Notes: a model not told the origin generated them from the sequence alone. A stretch of DNA of 64,000 nucleotides from CAYXLI01 sp964464925 (GCA_964464925.1 CAYXLI010000008.1:1-64000); one strand, 5' to 3'; positions 25,573 through 34,312 are shown, numbered from the stretch's first letter. A program made the numbers and translations.

Positions 25573-26643
25573 ATGCGAACACTCTTCATCACCGCCACTC
25601 TCGCAATCGCTTCATCGGTTGCGCTCATTGGACAGCAAAGCAGCCCTCCTCCGGTCCAGGCCAAGCGGCTCCCGCCGGACAAATCGTCGCGGAAGGGGCA
25701 GTCGAGCAATGACGCATACCTCGACCGGTACGACTTCGGGGCACAGCTCTCGGCGCTTCAGGACCCTGACGCGTCGAAGTCGAATGGCGGGCCAGTGAAT
25801 CCCATGCCGGCGTCCAACGATTCTGGCGTGCCGCCCGGATTCAAGCCGAAAACCGACGTTCAGTTGACGAAGACGGCGCAGGACGCTGTCCAGATCAGCG
25901 AGAAGTGGATGTCGGAGCATAATCAGCCGGCAGTCGGTCGTGACGGCCGCGTGCTGTACTCCTACGGTGCCGGGCTGCCGACCGTCGTCTGCGCGCCCCT
26001 ACGCGTATGCATGATCGAGCTGCAATCTGGCGAGAAGCTCGTCGGTGAGCCGCATATCGGCGACTCGGTTCGCTGGAATCTTTCGCCCGCGATGTACGGC
26101 AACGGATCATCGGCAACCTCGGTCATCGTTCTGAAGCCTCAAGGCCCTGGACTCGACACGAATCTCCTGATCACGACCGATCGGCGCGCCTACTACCTTC
26201 GCCTCTTGTCCAAATCCGACGACTACGTTGCTCGCGTGGCGTTCGCCTATCCGGATGAGGAAGAGAACGAGAAGAAGTGGCAGCAGCACCTGGCCGAACA
26301 GAAGGCCCAAGAGACAAAGGCTACTCGAATCGCGGAGCTTCCGCCGAACGCCGTTGACTCCATGTACTTCAATTACCGGCTCAAGGGCGGGGACGACAAC
26401 ATCCGTCCGGTTCGTGTCTTCGACGACGGCAAGAAGACTTATATCCAGATCAGCCAAGCGGCCCGGAATCGAGAAGCGCCGGTGCTGGTTGTCATCGGGC
26501 CGGACGGCAAGCAAGAGATGGTGAACTACCGCGTCAAGGACGACATGTACATCGTGGATCGGCTCTTCGAACGCGCAGAGTTGATTCTGGGCAGCGGCAA
26601 GAAGGCACGCAAAGTGGAGATCGACCGTGAACGAAAAGGCTGA
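25573..26643 (+). CDS. trbG: TrbG (VirB9-like) core-complex protein
   Basis: The 356-residue protein has a signal peptide (about 1-20) and a Pro-rich linker. The VirB9/CagX domain occupies about 110-350: YSYGAGLPTVVCAPLRVC, then a DRRAYYLRL motif, then FDDGKKTYIQ and an ERAELILG terminus. ATG 25573 follows AAAGGAAT; a longer frame from 25537 lacks a signal peptide. It forms the outer layer of the secretion channel. Confidence 0.93.
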   Translation: MRTLFITATLAIASSVALIGQQSSPPPVQAKRLPPDKSSRKGQSSNDAYLDRYDFGAQLSALQDPDASKSNGGPVNPMPASNDSGVPPGFKPKTDVQLTKTAQDAVQISEKWMSEHNQPAVGRDGRVLYSYGAGLPTVVCAPLRVCMIELQSGEKLVGEPHIGDSVRWNLSPAMYGNGSSATSVIVLKPQGPGLDTNLLITTDRRAYYLRLLSKSDDYVARVAFAYPDEEENEKKWQQHLAEQKAQETKATRIAELPPNAVDSMYFNYRLKGGDDNIRPVRVFDDGKKTYIQISQAARNREAPVLVVIGPDGKQEMVNYRVKDDMYIVDRLFERAELILGSGKKARKVEIDRERKG

Positions 26644-28084
26644 TACGTTGTCCGACACCTCAAATCACAAGGCCCCGCGCTTTGGAGAAGCACCGGATGG
26701 CCTTGATCTACACCCGCGTCCGCCGAGACCCGTTCGAGTCAGCAAACGAGCGGCCGGAGCGCTCATGGCCATCGCCGCTATCATCCTCGGGTTGTTCGCT
26801 TACGGCGGGTACAAGCGCCAACAACGGCAAGTCGCGGCTTTGGCCGAGGGCAACACGCCCAGGAACGTCTCACCAGCAACCGCTGCCGGTGTGGACATCT
26901 CAAAAGACATACCGACGGGCAATCTGCCGAACGCCGCGACCCTCCGCGGCGCGCCTTCTGAATCGGGAACACTGGTGCCGCCGGGCGAGCTCCAGGCAGG
27001 ACAGGCCGGGCAACAGATACCCGGCGGCGCGAGCGGTCAGGTCTTCGTCCGCCAAGCTCCAATGCCGGCAGAGCCAGTTGTGGCCCAGGTCCCTCAGCCC
27101 CGCGAGCCAACTCCGGAGGAGCGTCGTCTTCTCGCCGCCTACGAAAGAGAGCAGCAGGCGATCGCCGCGCCTACTACGCTCAGAGACAACTTCGGAAGTG
27201 CAGGCTTCGGCACATCCTCACAAGCAGGCCAAACCGGCCTCAACAACGGCGACGATGCCGCCCAGCTCGCTTCGATGATCCAGTCCCTTTCTCGGCAGAG
27301 CGCCGGCGGATCGCAGGTCAGTGCTGACGCGTTGCGCTCCCTTGTCGGCCCGCGCGGAAGCTCCGGAAGTGACACCGGCGATGACGGTGATCAGAACCTG
27401 CAAGGGCGGAAAGAAGCGTTCCTAGCGAAAGCGCGGGCCGGACAGATGGACGACTACCTGAAGTCCACTCGAACCCCACCCCTGTCGCGGTATGAGATCA
27501 AAGCCGGCTGGGAGATTCCGGCGATTCTCGAACAGGCGTTGAACTCAGACCTTCCGGGGGAATTGAAGGCGCTCGTGTCGTCGAATGTCTACGACACTGC
27601 CACCGGTCGATTTCTGCTGATCCCGCAAGGCGCGCGCCTGGTCGGAGTGTACAACTCGAGGATCGGCTACGGCCAAGACGGCGTTCAGGTGATCTGGGAT
27701 CGCGTCATTTATCCGGACGGCTCGTCGCTCGACCTCTCCGGGATGATCGGCCAGGACGCCCACGGCTACTCTGGCTTCCGCGACAAGGTTGACCGCCACT
27801 ACAAGCGCCTAGTCGGATTCGCCGTACTCACCAGCCTCTTTGCAGCTGCATCCGAGATCGCGCAGAATCAGAACCGTTCATTGCTGACGTACCCCAGTCC
27901 CGCGCAGGTAGCCGGTAGCGCCGCCGGCCAGCAGGCGGCCGATCTCGGCGCCCAAATCACCCGGCGCAATCTGAACGTTCAGCCGACGATCAAGATCCCG
28001 GTCGGGTACCGCTTCAACGTTCGCGTCAATCGTGACGTTCTTTTCGATGGCCCTTACGCATCCATCGAACAGACCGCACGATAG
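26627..28084 (+). CDS. trbI: TrbI (VirB10-like) core-complex protein
   Basis: A 485-residue protein with a cytoplasmic N-terminus, one transmembrane helix (about 42-62), a Pro/Gln-rich periplasmic linker, and a C-terminal VirB10 barrel (about 285-480). The barrel has IPAILEQALNSDLPGELKAL, LIPQGARLVGVYNS, and a terminal PVGYRFNVRVNRD. The GTG 26627 start overlaps trbG by 17 bases. TrbI spans both membranes and senses ATPase state. It is the last mating gene; no trbH is present. Confidence 0.93.
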   Translation: MNEKADTLSDTSNHKAPRFGEAPDGLDLHPRPPRPVRVSKRAAGALMAIAAIILGLFAYGGYKRQQRQVAALAEGNTPRNVSPATAAGVDISKDIPTGNLPNAATLRGAPSESGTLVPPGELQAGQAGQQIPGGASGQVFVRQAPMPAEPVVAQVPQPREPTPEERRLLAAYEREQQAIAAPTTLRDNFGSAGFGTSSQAGQTGLNNGDDAAQLASMIQSLSRQSAGGSQVSADALRSLVGPRGSSGSDTGDDGDQNLQGRKEAFLAKARAGQMDDYLKSTRTPPLSRYEIKAGWEIPAILEQALNSDLPGELKALVSSNVYDTATGRFLLIPQGARLVGVYNSRIGYGQDGVQVIWDRVIYPDGSSLDLSGMIGQDAHGYSGFRDKVDRHYKRLVGFAVLTSLFAAASEIAQNQNRSLLTYPSPAQVAGSAAGQQAADLGAQITRRNLNVQPTIKIPVGYRFNVRVNRDVLFDGPYASIEQTAR

Positions 28085-28142
28085 CTCTGGCGCAGCACAC
28101 CGCAAGTTGCGGGGGTACGGGTTCCTGGCATGGCGGTCTTCG

Positions 28143-30041
28143 TCATTTCGCCTCATCTTCCTTGGGCAATGGCGGGAACAGACCGCACCGCGGAATGGCC
28201 GGGTTCTTTGTGAATTGGGTTGACTTCGTTTGAAAGTGCGGCGGCGGGTCAGTATTGTCAACAATGAAGATCTGTTCGGGCCCGGCAAATCTCTCCAGAT
28301 GCTCATAAAACCGAAGCTTCAGATCGGTGCCGGTGATGCCCTCATCGTCCGACTTTGGTTCCTTGTAAGCAATTAGCGGCGAATCGAGAATAACGAACCC
28401 GGGATGCGGCATCTTGCGGAAACGACAATACTCAAACAGCGCCAATGTAAAGGCTGAATAGGTTATCGCGCAAAGGCCGGCGCCCCGGCTACCACGCAAA
28501 CGACCCCCGATCACCACGTCGCGTTTCAGTTCATCGAAGTAAACATCTGTCGCATCGGGGAAGTGCCATTGCGTCAGGATCTGCTCGACCGTTCTAGAAA
28601 AGTTTCTCAAAACAGACTTCGGAATGTATTGATCCACTTCAGGCGTTTCCGAATTGATTTCTTCGGGTGTTTCAGGCGGTGCTGGCGCTGGTTCGTCAAG
28701 CCGGCGCTTTAGCGCCCTAATGCGCTTGTTCAGCGCAATAGCCTGCAGGACGGTCGACCGACGCTCGACCAGGGCATCTCGCTTTTTCCGCACTTCCGCG
28801 AAGTCGGGGGAGAGCGCGGTTTCCATCTCATGCTGATACTGCTTCCATTGGCCTTCCAGCGATCTTCGTTCCCGGATAACTTCGATCTGTTCCTTCGTCA
28901 ACGCCGCGACTGTGCTCTGTAGCTCGGACTGCAGAGTTCTAATTTTGGCAATCTCAGCCGCGGCGGCTTGCGTTACCGTAGCAACATTTCCATCGCAGGC
29001 GGCATTGTGGTTTTGCCCTTCCGGTGCGGCACCGCACAAGGGGCACGCCATCGGTTCGCGCAAAGCGAAAAGCTGGCCCGATTCTTCGATGGCAACCAAA
29101 CGCTTGATGTCATTGGTATACTGCGCATCCAGCAGCCTGAACCGCTCCTGCAACTCGCTGATCTCATTGCGGCGCACGCCAAGATGGCTGTGCCGGTCGT
29201 AGACGTCCCTTCGCTGCTGGCTGGTCTGCGAAATCTTGCCTTCCATCAGGTCAAAGGTCTGTTGCAGCTTTTCAAGCTCTTCCTGAATGCTCGTTTCTTC
29301 GGCGTCGAGCCCGTCTGGATTTGCGGTCAGTGTGGCCAGCTCTTCTTCATACCCATAGATCATTTGCTCCAGCACTTCAGGCCGCGCCGGAGGCTTGCTG
29401 ATAGGCGCTGGAATTTCGATTTCGGCGGCAGTTTCGGGCGTGACTTGAGCATCGTCGTTCCCGGTCAGCAGAAGTTTAAAGACGCCGTACTCACGCGTGA
29501 CTTCAGTCCACTGCCCAGTCAGCGCTGGAGATGTCTTCTTGGTGATCGTCGGATAAATTATGACGCAGAGATGCGCAAGTGCGCGGAAACCCAGCGCCTT
29601 CAGCTTTCCGGTCGCTTTGCTATAGAGTATTTCCTTTCCATCCAGTCCTAACTCCTGTAACAACCAGTTCGACAGGTTGTTGAAGTTCTTCGACGACGGA
29701 ACAGCTGAAAGTGCCTTACCTGACTTCAGATCATCCGGCAGACCTGGAAGCAGGCCATCAAACCTTCGAAACGCACCACCATTGATGCTGCGATGGATTG
29801 TGTAGTCTTTTCCGCCGGCCGTCAGACCGAGCAAGATTCGGTCATACCCAATCCGCTCTGGTATGTCCTTGAGCGGATCGTTCGCTCCAAGCATGAAGTC
29901 GATCGCCTCGACCAGAAAGGTTTTGCCGGTATCGCTCGAGCCCCAGAGGATATTCAGGCCAGGTGTAAAGATGTATTCGGCCGTCTTTTTGCCCGGACCG
30001 AAAAAGCGAATGAACCGAAGCTGCAGCGGGTTGAATGCCAT
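28143..30041 (-). CDS. ABC-3C system SMC/Rad50-like ATPase
   Basis: The 632-residue ATPase has Walker A GSSDTGKT at 34-41 within a FTPGLNILWG start typical of SMC-like nucleotide-binding domains. A long coiled coil (about 225-500) is interrupted near residue 331 by the zinc-hook motif CPLCG. Walker B (FVILDSPL) is near residue 550. It is the third gene of a leftward three-gene unit. ATG 30041 overlaps the stop of the middle component (TGATG). In ABC-three-component conflict systems this subunit is thought to sense nucleic-acid structures and license the effector. Confidence 0.85.
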   Translation of the reverse strand: MAFNPLQLRFIRFFGPGKKTAEYIFTPGLNILWGSSDTGKTFLVEAIDFMLGANDPLKDIPERIGYDRILLGLTAGGKDYTIHRSINGGAFRRFDGLLPGLPDDLKSGKALSAVPSSKNFNNLSNWLLQELGLDGKEILYSKATGKLKALGFRALAHLCVIIYPTITKKTSPALTGQWTEVTREYGVFKLLLTGNDDAQVTPETAAEIEIPAPISKPPARPEVLEQMIYGYEEELATLTANPDGLDAEETSIQEELEKLQQTFDLMEGKISQTSQQRRDVYDRHSHLGVRRNEISELQERFRLLDAQYTNDIKRLVAIEESGQLFALREPMACPLCGAAPEGQNHNAACDGNVATVTQAAAAEIAKIRTLQSELQSTVAALTKEQIEVIRERRSLEGQWKQYQHEMETALSPDFAEVRKKRDALVERRSTVLQAIALNKRIRALKRRLDEPAPAPPETPEEINSETPEVDQYIPKSVLRNFSRTVEQILTQWHFPDATDVYFDELKRDVVIGGRLRGSRGAGLCAITYSAFTLALFEYCRFRKMPHPGFVILDSPLIAYKEPKSDDEGITGTDLKLRFYEHLERFAGPEQIFIVDNTDPPPHFQTKSTQFTKNPAIPRCGLFPPLPKEDEAK

Positions 30042-30523
30042 CAGAATAACCCCGGCTGTTCCGGAACCTGAAATTCGCGCGACCACTGATCGTAAACGCG
30101 GCTCAGCATCACGCGAATGTCATGGTCGCTCATTTCGCTGAATCGATCGACCACCCAACTGGCGCGATCCTTCAGCTCATCAAGATATTCTGCCGTCAGC
30201 GCGTCGAGGAAAGGACCGGCGGCGTCTTCGGCCTGATACATAAAGCCATTCGGTGTTGCGTACCGGCCAACCAGGCCGCGGCTCATCATCAATATCAGGC
30301 CGCGCTCGATCAATTGCCGCCGAACTAACAACTCGCCAGAACGCAGCGGCAGGGCAGGGTGAATGCTAGGCGGGCCGTCGACATCCCCGGTATGCACCAG
30401 AATGTAATCGAATTCAAGGATGCGCTGCAGGTCCATCTGCGCCGGGTAAGATTCCGCTAGCAGGATTAGCGCGCGCACGCCGGTTTCAATCGGGCTGTTG
30501 AATGTCTGAACGCCTTCAGGCAT
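30041..30523 (-). CDS. ABC-3C middle component (MC2-like)
   Basis: The 160-residue protein matches the middle component 2 family of ABC-3C systems: TFNSPIETGVRALILLAESY, then RILEFDYILVHTGD, and HPALPLRSGELLVRRQLIE. It reads as a winged-helix-like adaptor. It overlaps the upstream effector gene by eight bases and the downstream ATPase by a TGATG, so all three are translated together. Its job is presumably to couple ATPase and effector. Confidence 0.82.
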   Translation of the reverse strand: MPEGVQTFNSPIETGVRALILLAESYPAQMDLQRILEFDYILVHTGDVDGPPSIHPALPLRSGELLVRRQLIERGLILMMSRGLVGRYATPNGFMYQAEDAAGPFLDALTAEYLDELKDRASWVVDRFSEMSDHDIRVMLSRVYDQWSREFQVPEQPGLF

Positions 30524-31640
30524 TTTTCTTAACCCACACAAAACGGTCCTCATTGGCAAGGTGATGGCACAAACCCTGCTTGTCTTGCGTCTGCACACGC
30601 ACGCAAAGCGCATTGCAATTCGGAGTCAGTATCGCGGCATGACTGGTGGTCGCCAGAATACGATCCATTCCATTCGCGTATTGCATGTCGTGCTTGTCGA
30701 TGCAGCCGTGATAAATCTCTTCCCGGATTTCGTCGAATGCGCCGGGGTCAACGCTGTCGCGCGGGAAGTTGCGGAGCGATTCCGCATGGTAGAAAACCTC
30801 GCGTGAGCGGTTGAAGTGCCGCTCCAGATCAGGGTGCTTGGCCAGTTCCGCCGGGTCGCTTAACTGAATCGACAGTTTTTCTGAATAGATTTCGAACAGT
30901 TGCTCAACGTATCGGCTTTCGCCGGGCTGCACGGCTGGCGGCGGCAGCATGACCGGCGGGCGCTCCGGAAAACTCTCTTTGCCGAAACGGCGTTCGTAGA
31001 ACACCGTGTTCGCATGGCCCTTGATCATCTCGGCCACTGGGATCATGTCGAAGATGCTGAAATCGAAGCTCTCGAAATACGTAAGGAACTTGCCGGTAAG
31101 CTCAACCCTAGCGGTATCCGTGATCTTCGTCTTGCAGTGCTTTCCCCAGTTGGCGCGCAATTCGTTTTTCAATGCATCGGGTTTCGTGAGTAGCTTTTTC
31201 AGCTTCAGCCCGACACCTTTGGACGCGGCGAAATAGTACTTCTTCGGTGGCGGGTACTCGCCCAAGAACGAGTAGTAGAGGATTTTGCCCAGCTCGACAT
31301 AGACCTGCGCGGGTTGCAGCAGGCAGGCGTAACGTTTGCACTGCACGTTGTCCCACGGTCCGGCGAAGTATTTGTCGGTATAAAAGCAGAGGATGTCGAG
31401 GCCCATATCGCCCGCGCCCGCGTAGCGGATGACCCTCTTGTACTTTTTTTCCTGCGAGTGCGCCCACTCTTCGGTGAAGTCTTCCCACACCTCCGGCTTG
31501 AAGGTCTGGATCAGATCTGCGACTGGATAGGCCATCGCAGACGAGGCCGGTGCGCCCGACCCGCCGCTGCCAAATTTCAGTTTTCTGGAAGTGCCAATGA
31601 TCTTGCCGGAGTCCACGGGTGCCGTCTTAAAATACGGCAT
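30516..31640 (-). CDS. ABC-3C effector with Mrr-like nuclease domain
   Basis: The 374-residue first gene of the unit has an N-terminal domain (about 40-190) showing a PD-(D/E)xK/Mrr pattern: WEDFTEEW, then Asp82 in GDMGLDILCF, then Q100-C-K102 in NVQCKRY. The C-terminal part (about 240-370, FEIYSEKLSIQL and HFNRSREVFYHAESLRNF) matches the helical C-terminal domain linking ABC-3C effectors to the ATPase. The likely action is DNA cleavage of invading or host DNA on triggering. ATG 31640 is preferred over an in-frame TTG six bases up. Confidence 0.8.
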   Translation of the reverse strand: MPYFKTAPVDSGKIIGTSRKLKFGSGGSGAPASSAMAYPVADLIQTFKPEVWEDFTEEWAHSQEKKYKRVIRYAGAGDMGLDILCFYTDKYFAGPWDNVQCKRYACLLQPAQVYVELGKILYYSFLGEYPPPKKYYFAASKGVGLKLKKLLTKPDALKNELRANWGKHCKTKITDTARVELTGKFLTYFESFDFSIFDMIPVAEMIKGHANTVFYERRFGKESFPERPPVMLPPPAVQPGESRYVEQLFEIYSEKLSIQLSDPAELAKHPDLERHFNRSREVFYHAESLRNFPRDSVDPGAFDEIREEIYHGCIDKHDMQYANGMDRILATTSHAAILTPNCNALCVRVQTQDKQGLCHHLANEDRFVWVKKNA

Positions 31641-32016
31641 CAGCAATGTAGATGCCGCGAAAATCTTTCACAAACAAAGGTCCACCAATTGTTCGCCGCT
31701 TCGCCGATCAGGTATGAGCATATCAGAAGTACACGGACAGATCTCCACCGGTAGATCGTGCCGGGGCACTGGCTCAACGGCATACCGCGCCGGGCCCTTG
31801 CATCACCGCCGCTGCTTCTCGATCCAGCCCTTCGGTCTACCGCCCTCGACCCCGCAGGCAACGACCTCGGACTTGGTTTGGACCGGTTGAGCTGGCAAGT
31901 GTCAGGCCGCTCTTTTCTCCTGCCGTAGGTGGTGCTGCTCTCGCCCTCTTTTTCCACAAATCCACAAACAGGTGGCGTTCTACTACTGGTTCTGTACAGG
32001 CACACTATAGGATTAT
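31641..32016. other. Intergenic region upstream of the ABC-3C operon
   Basis: There is no supported gene. A short minus-strand frame around 31797-31900 (ending GGRPKGWIEKQRR) has no ATG and no recognised family. The promoter of the conflict operon should be here, but I could not identify it with confidence. Confidence 0.35.
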
Positions 32017-32279
32017 GCGCCCCTACTTTGCCGAACTCGCCGCCCCTGGAATGCCGAGAAAACGCTCCTAAAGCGCCCCGACAAAACCGAGGAAAACTCA
32101 CTTTCCCACAGGCACGTTTCCGCTGTTCTCGGCAGTGCGCCCCTAGGATGCCGAGCGCCCTCGTCGAGTGGCCCCGTATTGCCGAAGACTGGGGCAGCGG
32201 TCGGCGAAGCCGGGCTGAGCGCCCCCAGAATGCCGACGCGGCGATCACCGAAACGAACGCAGCGCCCCTAGAATGCCGA
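32017..32279 (+). repeat. Seven iteron-like 18-bp direct repeats (GCGCCCCTAGAATGCCGA)
   Basis: Direct repeats start at 32017, 32040, 32073, 32137, 32168, 32219 and 32262. Copies at 32137 and 32262 are GCGCCCCTAGGATGCCGA and GCGCCCCTAGAATGCCGA. Those at 32017, 32040 and 32219 differ at one to four positions; 32073 and 32168 are weaker (14 and 12 of 18). Spacings of 23, 33, 64, 31, 51 and 43 are mostly near whole helical turns. They lie between the ABC-3C operon and the excisionase-like genes. Confidence 0.8.
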
Positions 32280-32425
32280 ACCATGCGACTACGCGGAAGG
32301 GTGAATGCGCATTATGTGCCTTAGTGCGGCCCTTCGCGCACAACGGTCGCCCACGGCAAGTGTGGTCTCCAGCAGATTTGGCGTCACGCCACGCAGTTTT
32401 CACGCCGTACAGATTGGAGGGACGC

Positions 32426-32620
32426 ATGGAGAACACACTGGACAGCCTGACAGTAAAAGAGGTCGCTGGCATTCTGCGGTGCTCGAAGACGCACGCCTTG
32501 AATGTGATCGAAGGGCGCGTGCGCGGAGTGCCGAAACTGCCGCATCTCACATTCGGCCGTCGCAAGGTCGTTCGGAAGGAATGGCTTAACGCATGGATGG
32601 AGGAGAACAAGACCCGATAG
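32426..32620 (+). CDS. Small helix-turn-helix protein (excisionase-like)
   Basis: The 64-residue protein is almost wholly a winged HTH of the excisionase/MerR-like type: LTVKEVAGILRCSKTHALNVIE, then a basic wing (FGRRKVVRKEWLNAWM). ATG 32426 follows GGAGG by six bases. It is the first gene after the iteron array and is transcribed toward the integrase. It may be a recombination directionality factor or a repressor binding the iterons. Confidence 0.75.
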   Translation: MENTLDSLTVKEVAGILRCSKTHALNVIEGRVRGVPKLPHLTFGRRKVVRKEWLNAWMEENKTR

Positions 32621-32648
32621 CGCTCGGGTGTCGTTCGGAATCATCGAC

Positions 32649-32918
32649 ATGAACGCAATCCATTCCTCAATTGCCACGACCGGTAGCGCAGCGGCTGCTG
32701 CCACGGAGATCCAGGCGGGAGAGCGCCCGCTAACGGTCCGCCAGGCCGCTCACTATCTCGGGGTGAGCGCGCAAACAGTGTATCTTTGGGTTGAGCGAAA
32801 GCAGATTCCCCATCTCCGCGTGATGGGCCGCAACATTCGATTCCTCAAATCGGATCTTGAGCCCTTCCGCGCAACTTTCAAACAGGAGATGGGATATGGC
32901 ACGACCGATAAAGCATGA
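32649..32918 (+). CDS. Excisionase-family HTH protein
   Basis: This 89-residue protein has a disordered Ala-rich start and a canonical excisionase/helix-turn-helix domain (about 28-80): LTVRQAAHYLGVSAQTVYLWVERKQ followed by VMGRNIRFLKSDLEPF. Its last codons overlap the start of the integrase by 23 bases, so the two are coupled. Start choice: ATG 32649 rather than an in-frame GTG at 32628. Confidence 0.78.
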   Translation: MNAIHSSIATTGSAAAAATEIQAGERPLTVRQAAHYLGVSAQTVYLWVERKQIPHLRVMGRNIRFLKSDLEPFRATFKQEMGYGTTDKA

Positions 32919-34038
32919 TGGCGGCTTGTTTAGACGACCTGAATCGGCCGTCTGGTGGATGCAGTACCGGGACAAGTCCGGACAACGCCAGAGGGAGTCG
33001 ACGGGGACTGAGGATTGGGACCAAGCGCAACAGATCCTCAGGGAACGACTGCAAGCCAGGGACAATAACACCCTTCCCGCTGTGCGCAGAGGGCAAGGGC
33101 TCACATTCGGGGAATGGGCGGAGTTCTACTTGAAGAACTTCTCCACGCCTCCGTTTCGCGCGCCGAAGACTCACGAGGTCAATCAACGTGCAATGCGGCA
33201 TCTGAGAGCTTCATTCGAAGAAACACGATTGGGTGATCTCACCGCCGACGACATCGAGGCGTATCTGCGCGAGCGCCTGAAGAAGCGCGTTGAGGTTAAG
33301 ACGGGGAAGGGGGTTATCCAGAAGGAGCTGCTGAAGGCGACAACGGTGCACCAGGAGTACCGTGTACTTCGTCGCGCATTGAACGTGGCGGTTCGGAAGA
33401 AGTACATCGCGGCAAATCCATGCTCCGGGGTCGAGTTTCCAACGAAGGTCGACGGCCTCTTTCGGCCGCATTACATGGGGTGGTCCGAACAACAGAAGAT
33501 CGAGTTCGCCGCTCCCGAGTACCTCAAGAACCTGATCCAGATCGTCACGGAGACTGGGCTCCGGATTTACAAAGAGCTCGCGCCCGTGCGTAAGGAGCAT
33601 CTCGACCTGATGAACGGCACAGTGTGGATTCCGGACTCCAAGACCGTCAACGGAGTCGCTGAGGTCCCGTTGACCGACATTGCGGTCGAGGCGTTCCGCC
33701 GGCAGCTCGCGATTTCGGGTTCCGGTCCGTTCTTGTTCCCGAGTGAGGAAGACCCGGAAAAGCACCAGAAGACATTTAAGACAACCTGGCGTGCCACATT
33801 GCGCCGGGCTGGGGTTCCGTACTTCCGGATCTACGACCTCCGATCTACCTACGCCACGCGTTTAAGCGCTGGCGGAGTTGCCGACGAGTTCGTAACGCAG
33901 TTGCTCCGGCAGGGGGACGCGAAGGTCTTCAAGAAGTACTCTCAGATGAAACTGCAAATGAAGCGGGAGGCCCTGGGCAAGTTGAACCGGAACGCCAACG
34001 AAGGCGGGAAGGGTTTTGACACAGGCCTCCCAAACTAG
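32896..34038 (+). CDS. int: Tyrosine-recombinase integrase of the element
   Basis: The 380-residue integrase has an N-terminal arm-binding/SAM-like region (about 1-160) and a catalytic domain. Arg223 sits in TGLRIYKE, the box-2 pattern is Y313-D-L-R316, and the nucleophile is Tyr348 in FKKYSQ. The usual first His of box 2 is Tyr, and the usual GH before the tyrosine region is replaced (LLRQGDAK). The enzyme is therefore a divergent but probably active member. AGGAG precedes ATG 32896. It faces the 3' end of tRNA-Pro, the standard layout for tRNA-targeting integrases. Confidence 0.88.
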   Translation: MARPIKHDGGLFRRPESAVWWMQYRDKSGQRQRESTGTEDWDQAQQILRERLQARDNNTLPAVRRGQGLTFGEWAEFYLKNFSTPPFRAPKTHEVNQRAMRHLRASFEETRLGDLTADDIEAYLRERLKKRVEVKTGKGVIQKELLKATTVHQEYRVLRRALNVAVRKKYIAANPCSGVEFPTKVDGLFRPHYMGWSEQQKIEFAAPEYLKNLIQIVTETGLRIYKELAPVRKEHLDLMNGTVWIPDSKTVNGVAEVPLTDIAVEAFRRQLAISGSGPFLFPSEEDPEKHQKTFKTTWRATLRRAGVPYFRIYDLRSTYATRLSAGGVADEFVTQLLRQGDAKVFKKYSQMKLQMKREALGKLNRNANEGGKGFDTGLPN

Positions 34039-34065
34039 AGGGGTTTTGACACAGTTTTGACACAG
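34012..34065 (+). repeat. Three TTTTGACACAG direct repeats next to the attachment site
   Basis: GGTTTTGACACAG occurs at 34012-34024 and 34042-34054, and TTTTGACACAG at 34055-34065. The first copy is inside the last codons of int and the others are between int and tRNA-Pro. The spacing and location fit arm-type integrase binding sites. Confidence 0.65.
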
Positions 34066-34132
34066 TTAGGGTCGAAAACGGGTGGGAGCGATGGTAGAGG
34101 TTAGATCAAGTCTTTTAGAATCAGTGAAGATT

Positions 34133-34209
34133 TGGTCGGGGCGGCGTGATTCGAACACGCGACCCCCTGCGCCCAAGGCAGGTGCGCTACCAGGCTGCGC
34201 TACGCCCCG
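34133..34209 (-). tRNA. tRNA-Pro(TGG), probable integration site
   Basis: The complement folds as a full tRNA. The acceptor stem is CGGGGCG/CGCCCCG, the D arm GCGC...GCGC, and the anticodon stem-loop CCTGC-CTTGGGC-GCAGG gives anticodon TGG. The T arm is GCGTG-TTCGAAT-CACGC, and CCA is encoded. The 3' end points at the integrase, so the element is inserted at the 3' end of this gene and has left it intact. Confidence 0.95.
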
Positions 34210-34312
34210 ACAGTTGCTGCTCTTTCTGATTTTAGAACACTCGTCACAGATTCTGGTATTTAGGTTTGGCCGTCGCGGGTCTTGGAAGACGTGCGATGCT
34301 AAAAGCAGACGC

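Noticed and set aside
31640..32284. Minus-strand 214-codon open frame across the iteron array
   Set aside because: Its codons follow the repeats (recurring GILGA/SRHSRG-like pieces), it has no ribosome site, and it overlaps what is better explained as a DNA-binding array.
1..34135. Second attachment site within the window
   Set aside because: No copy of the tRNA-Pro 3' segment was found by reading, so the left end is taken to lie outside the window.
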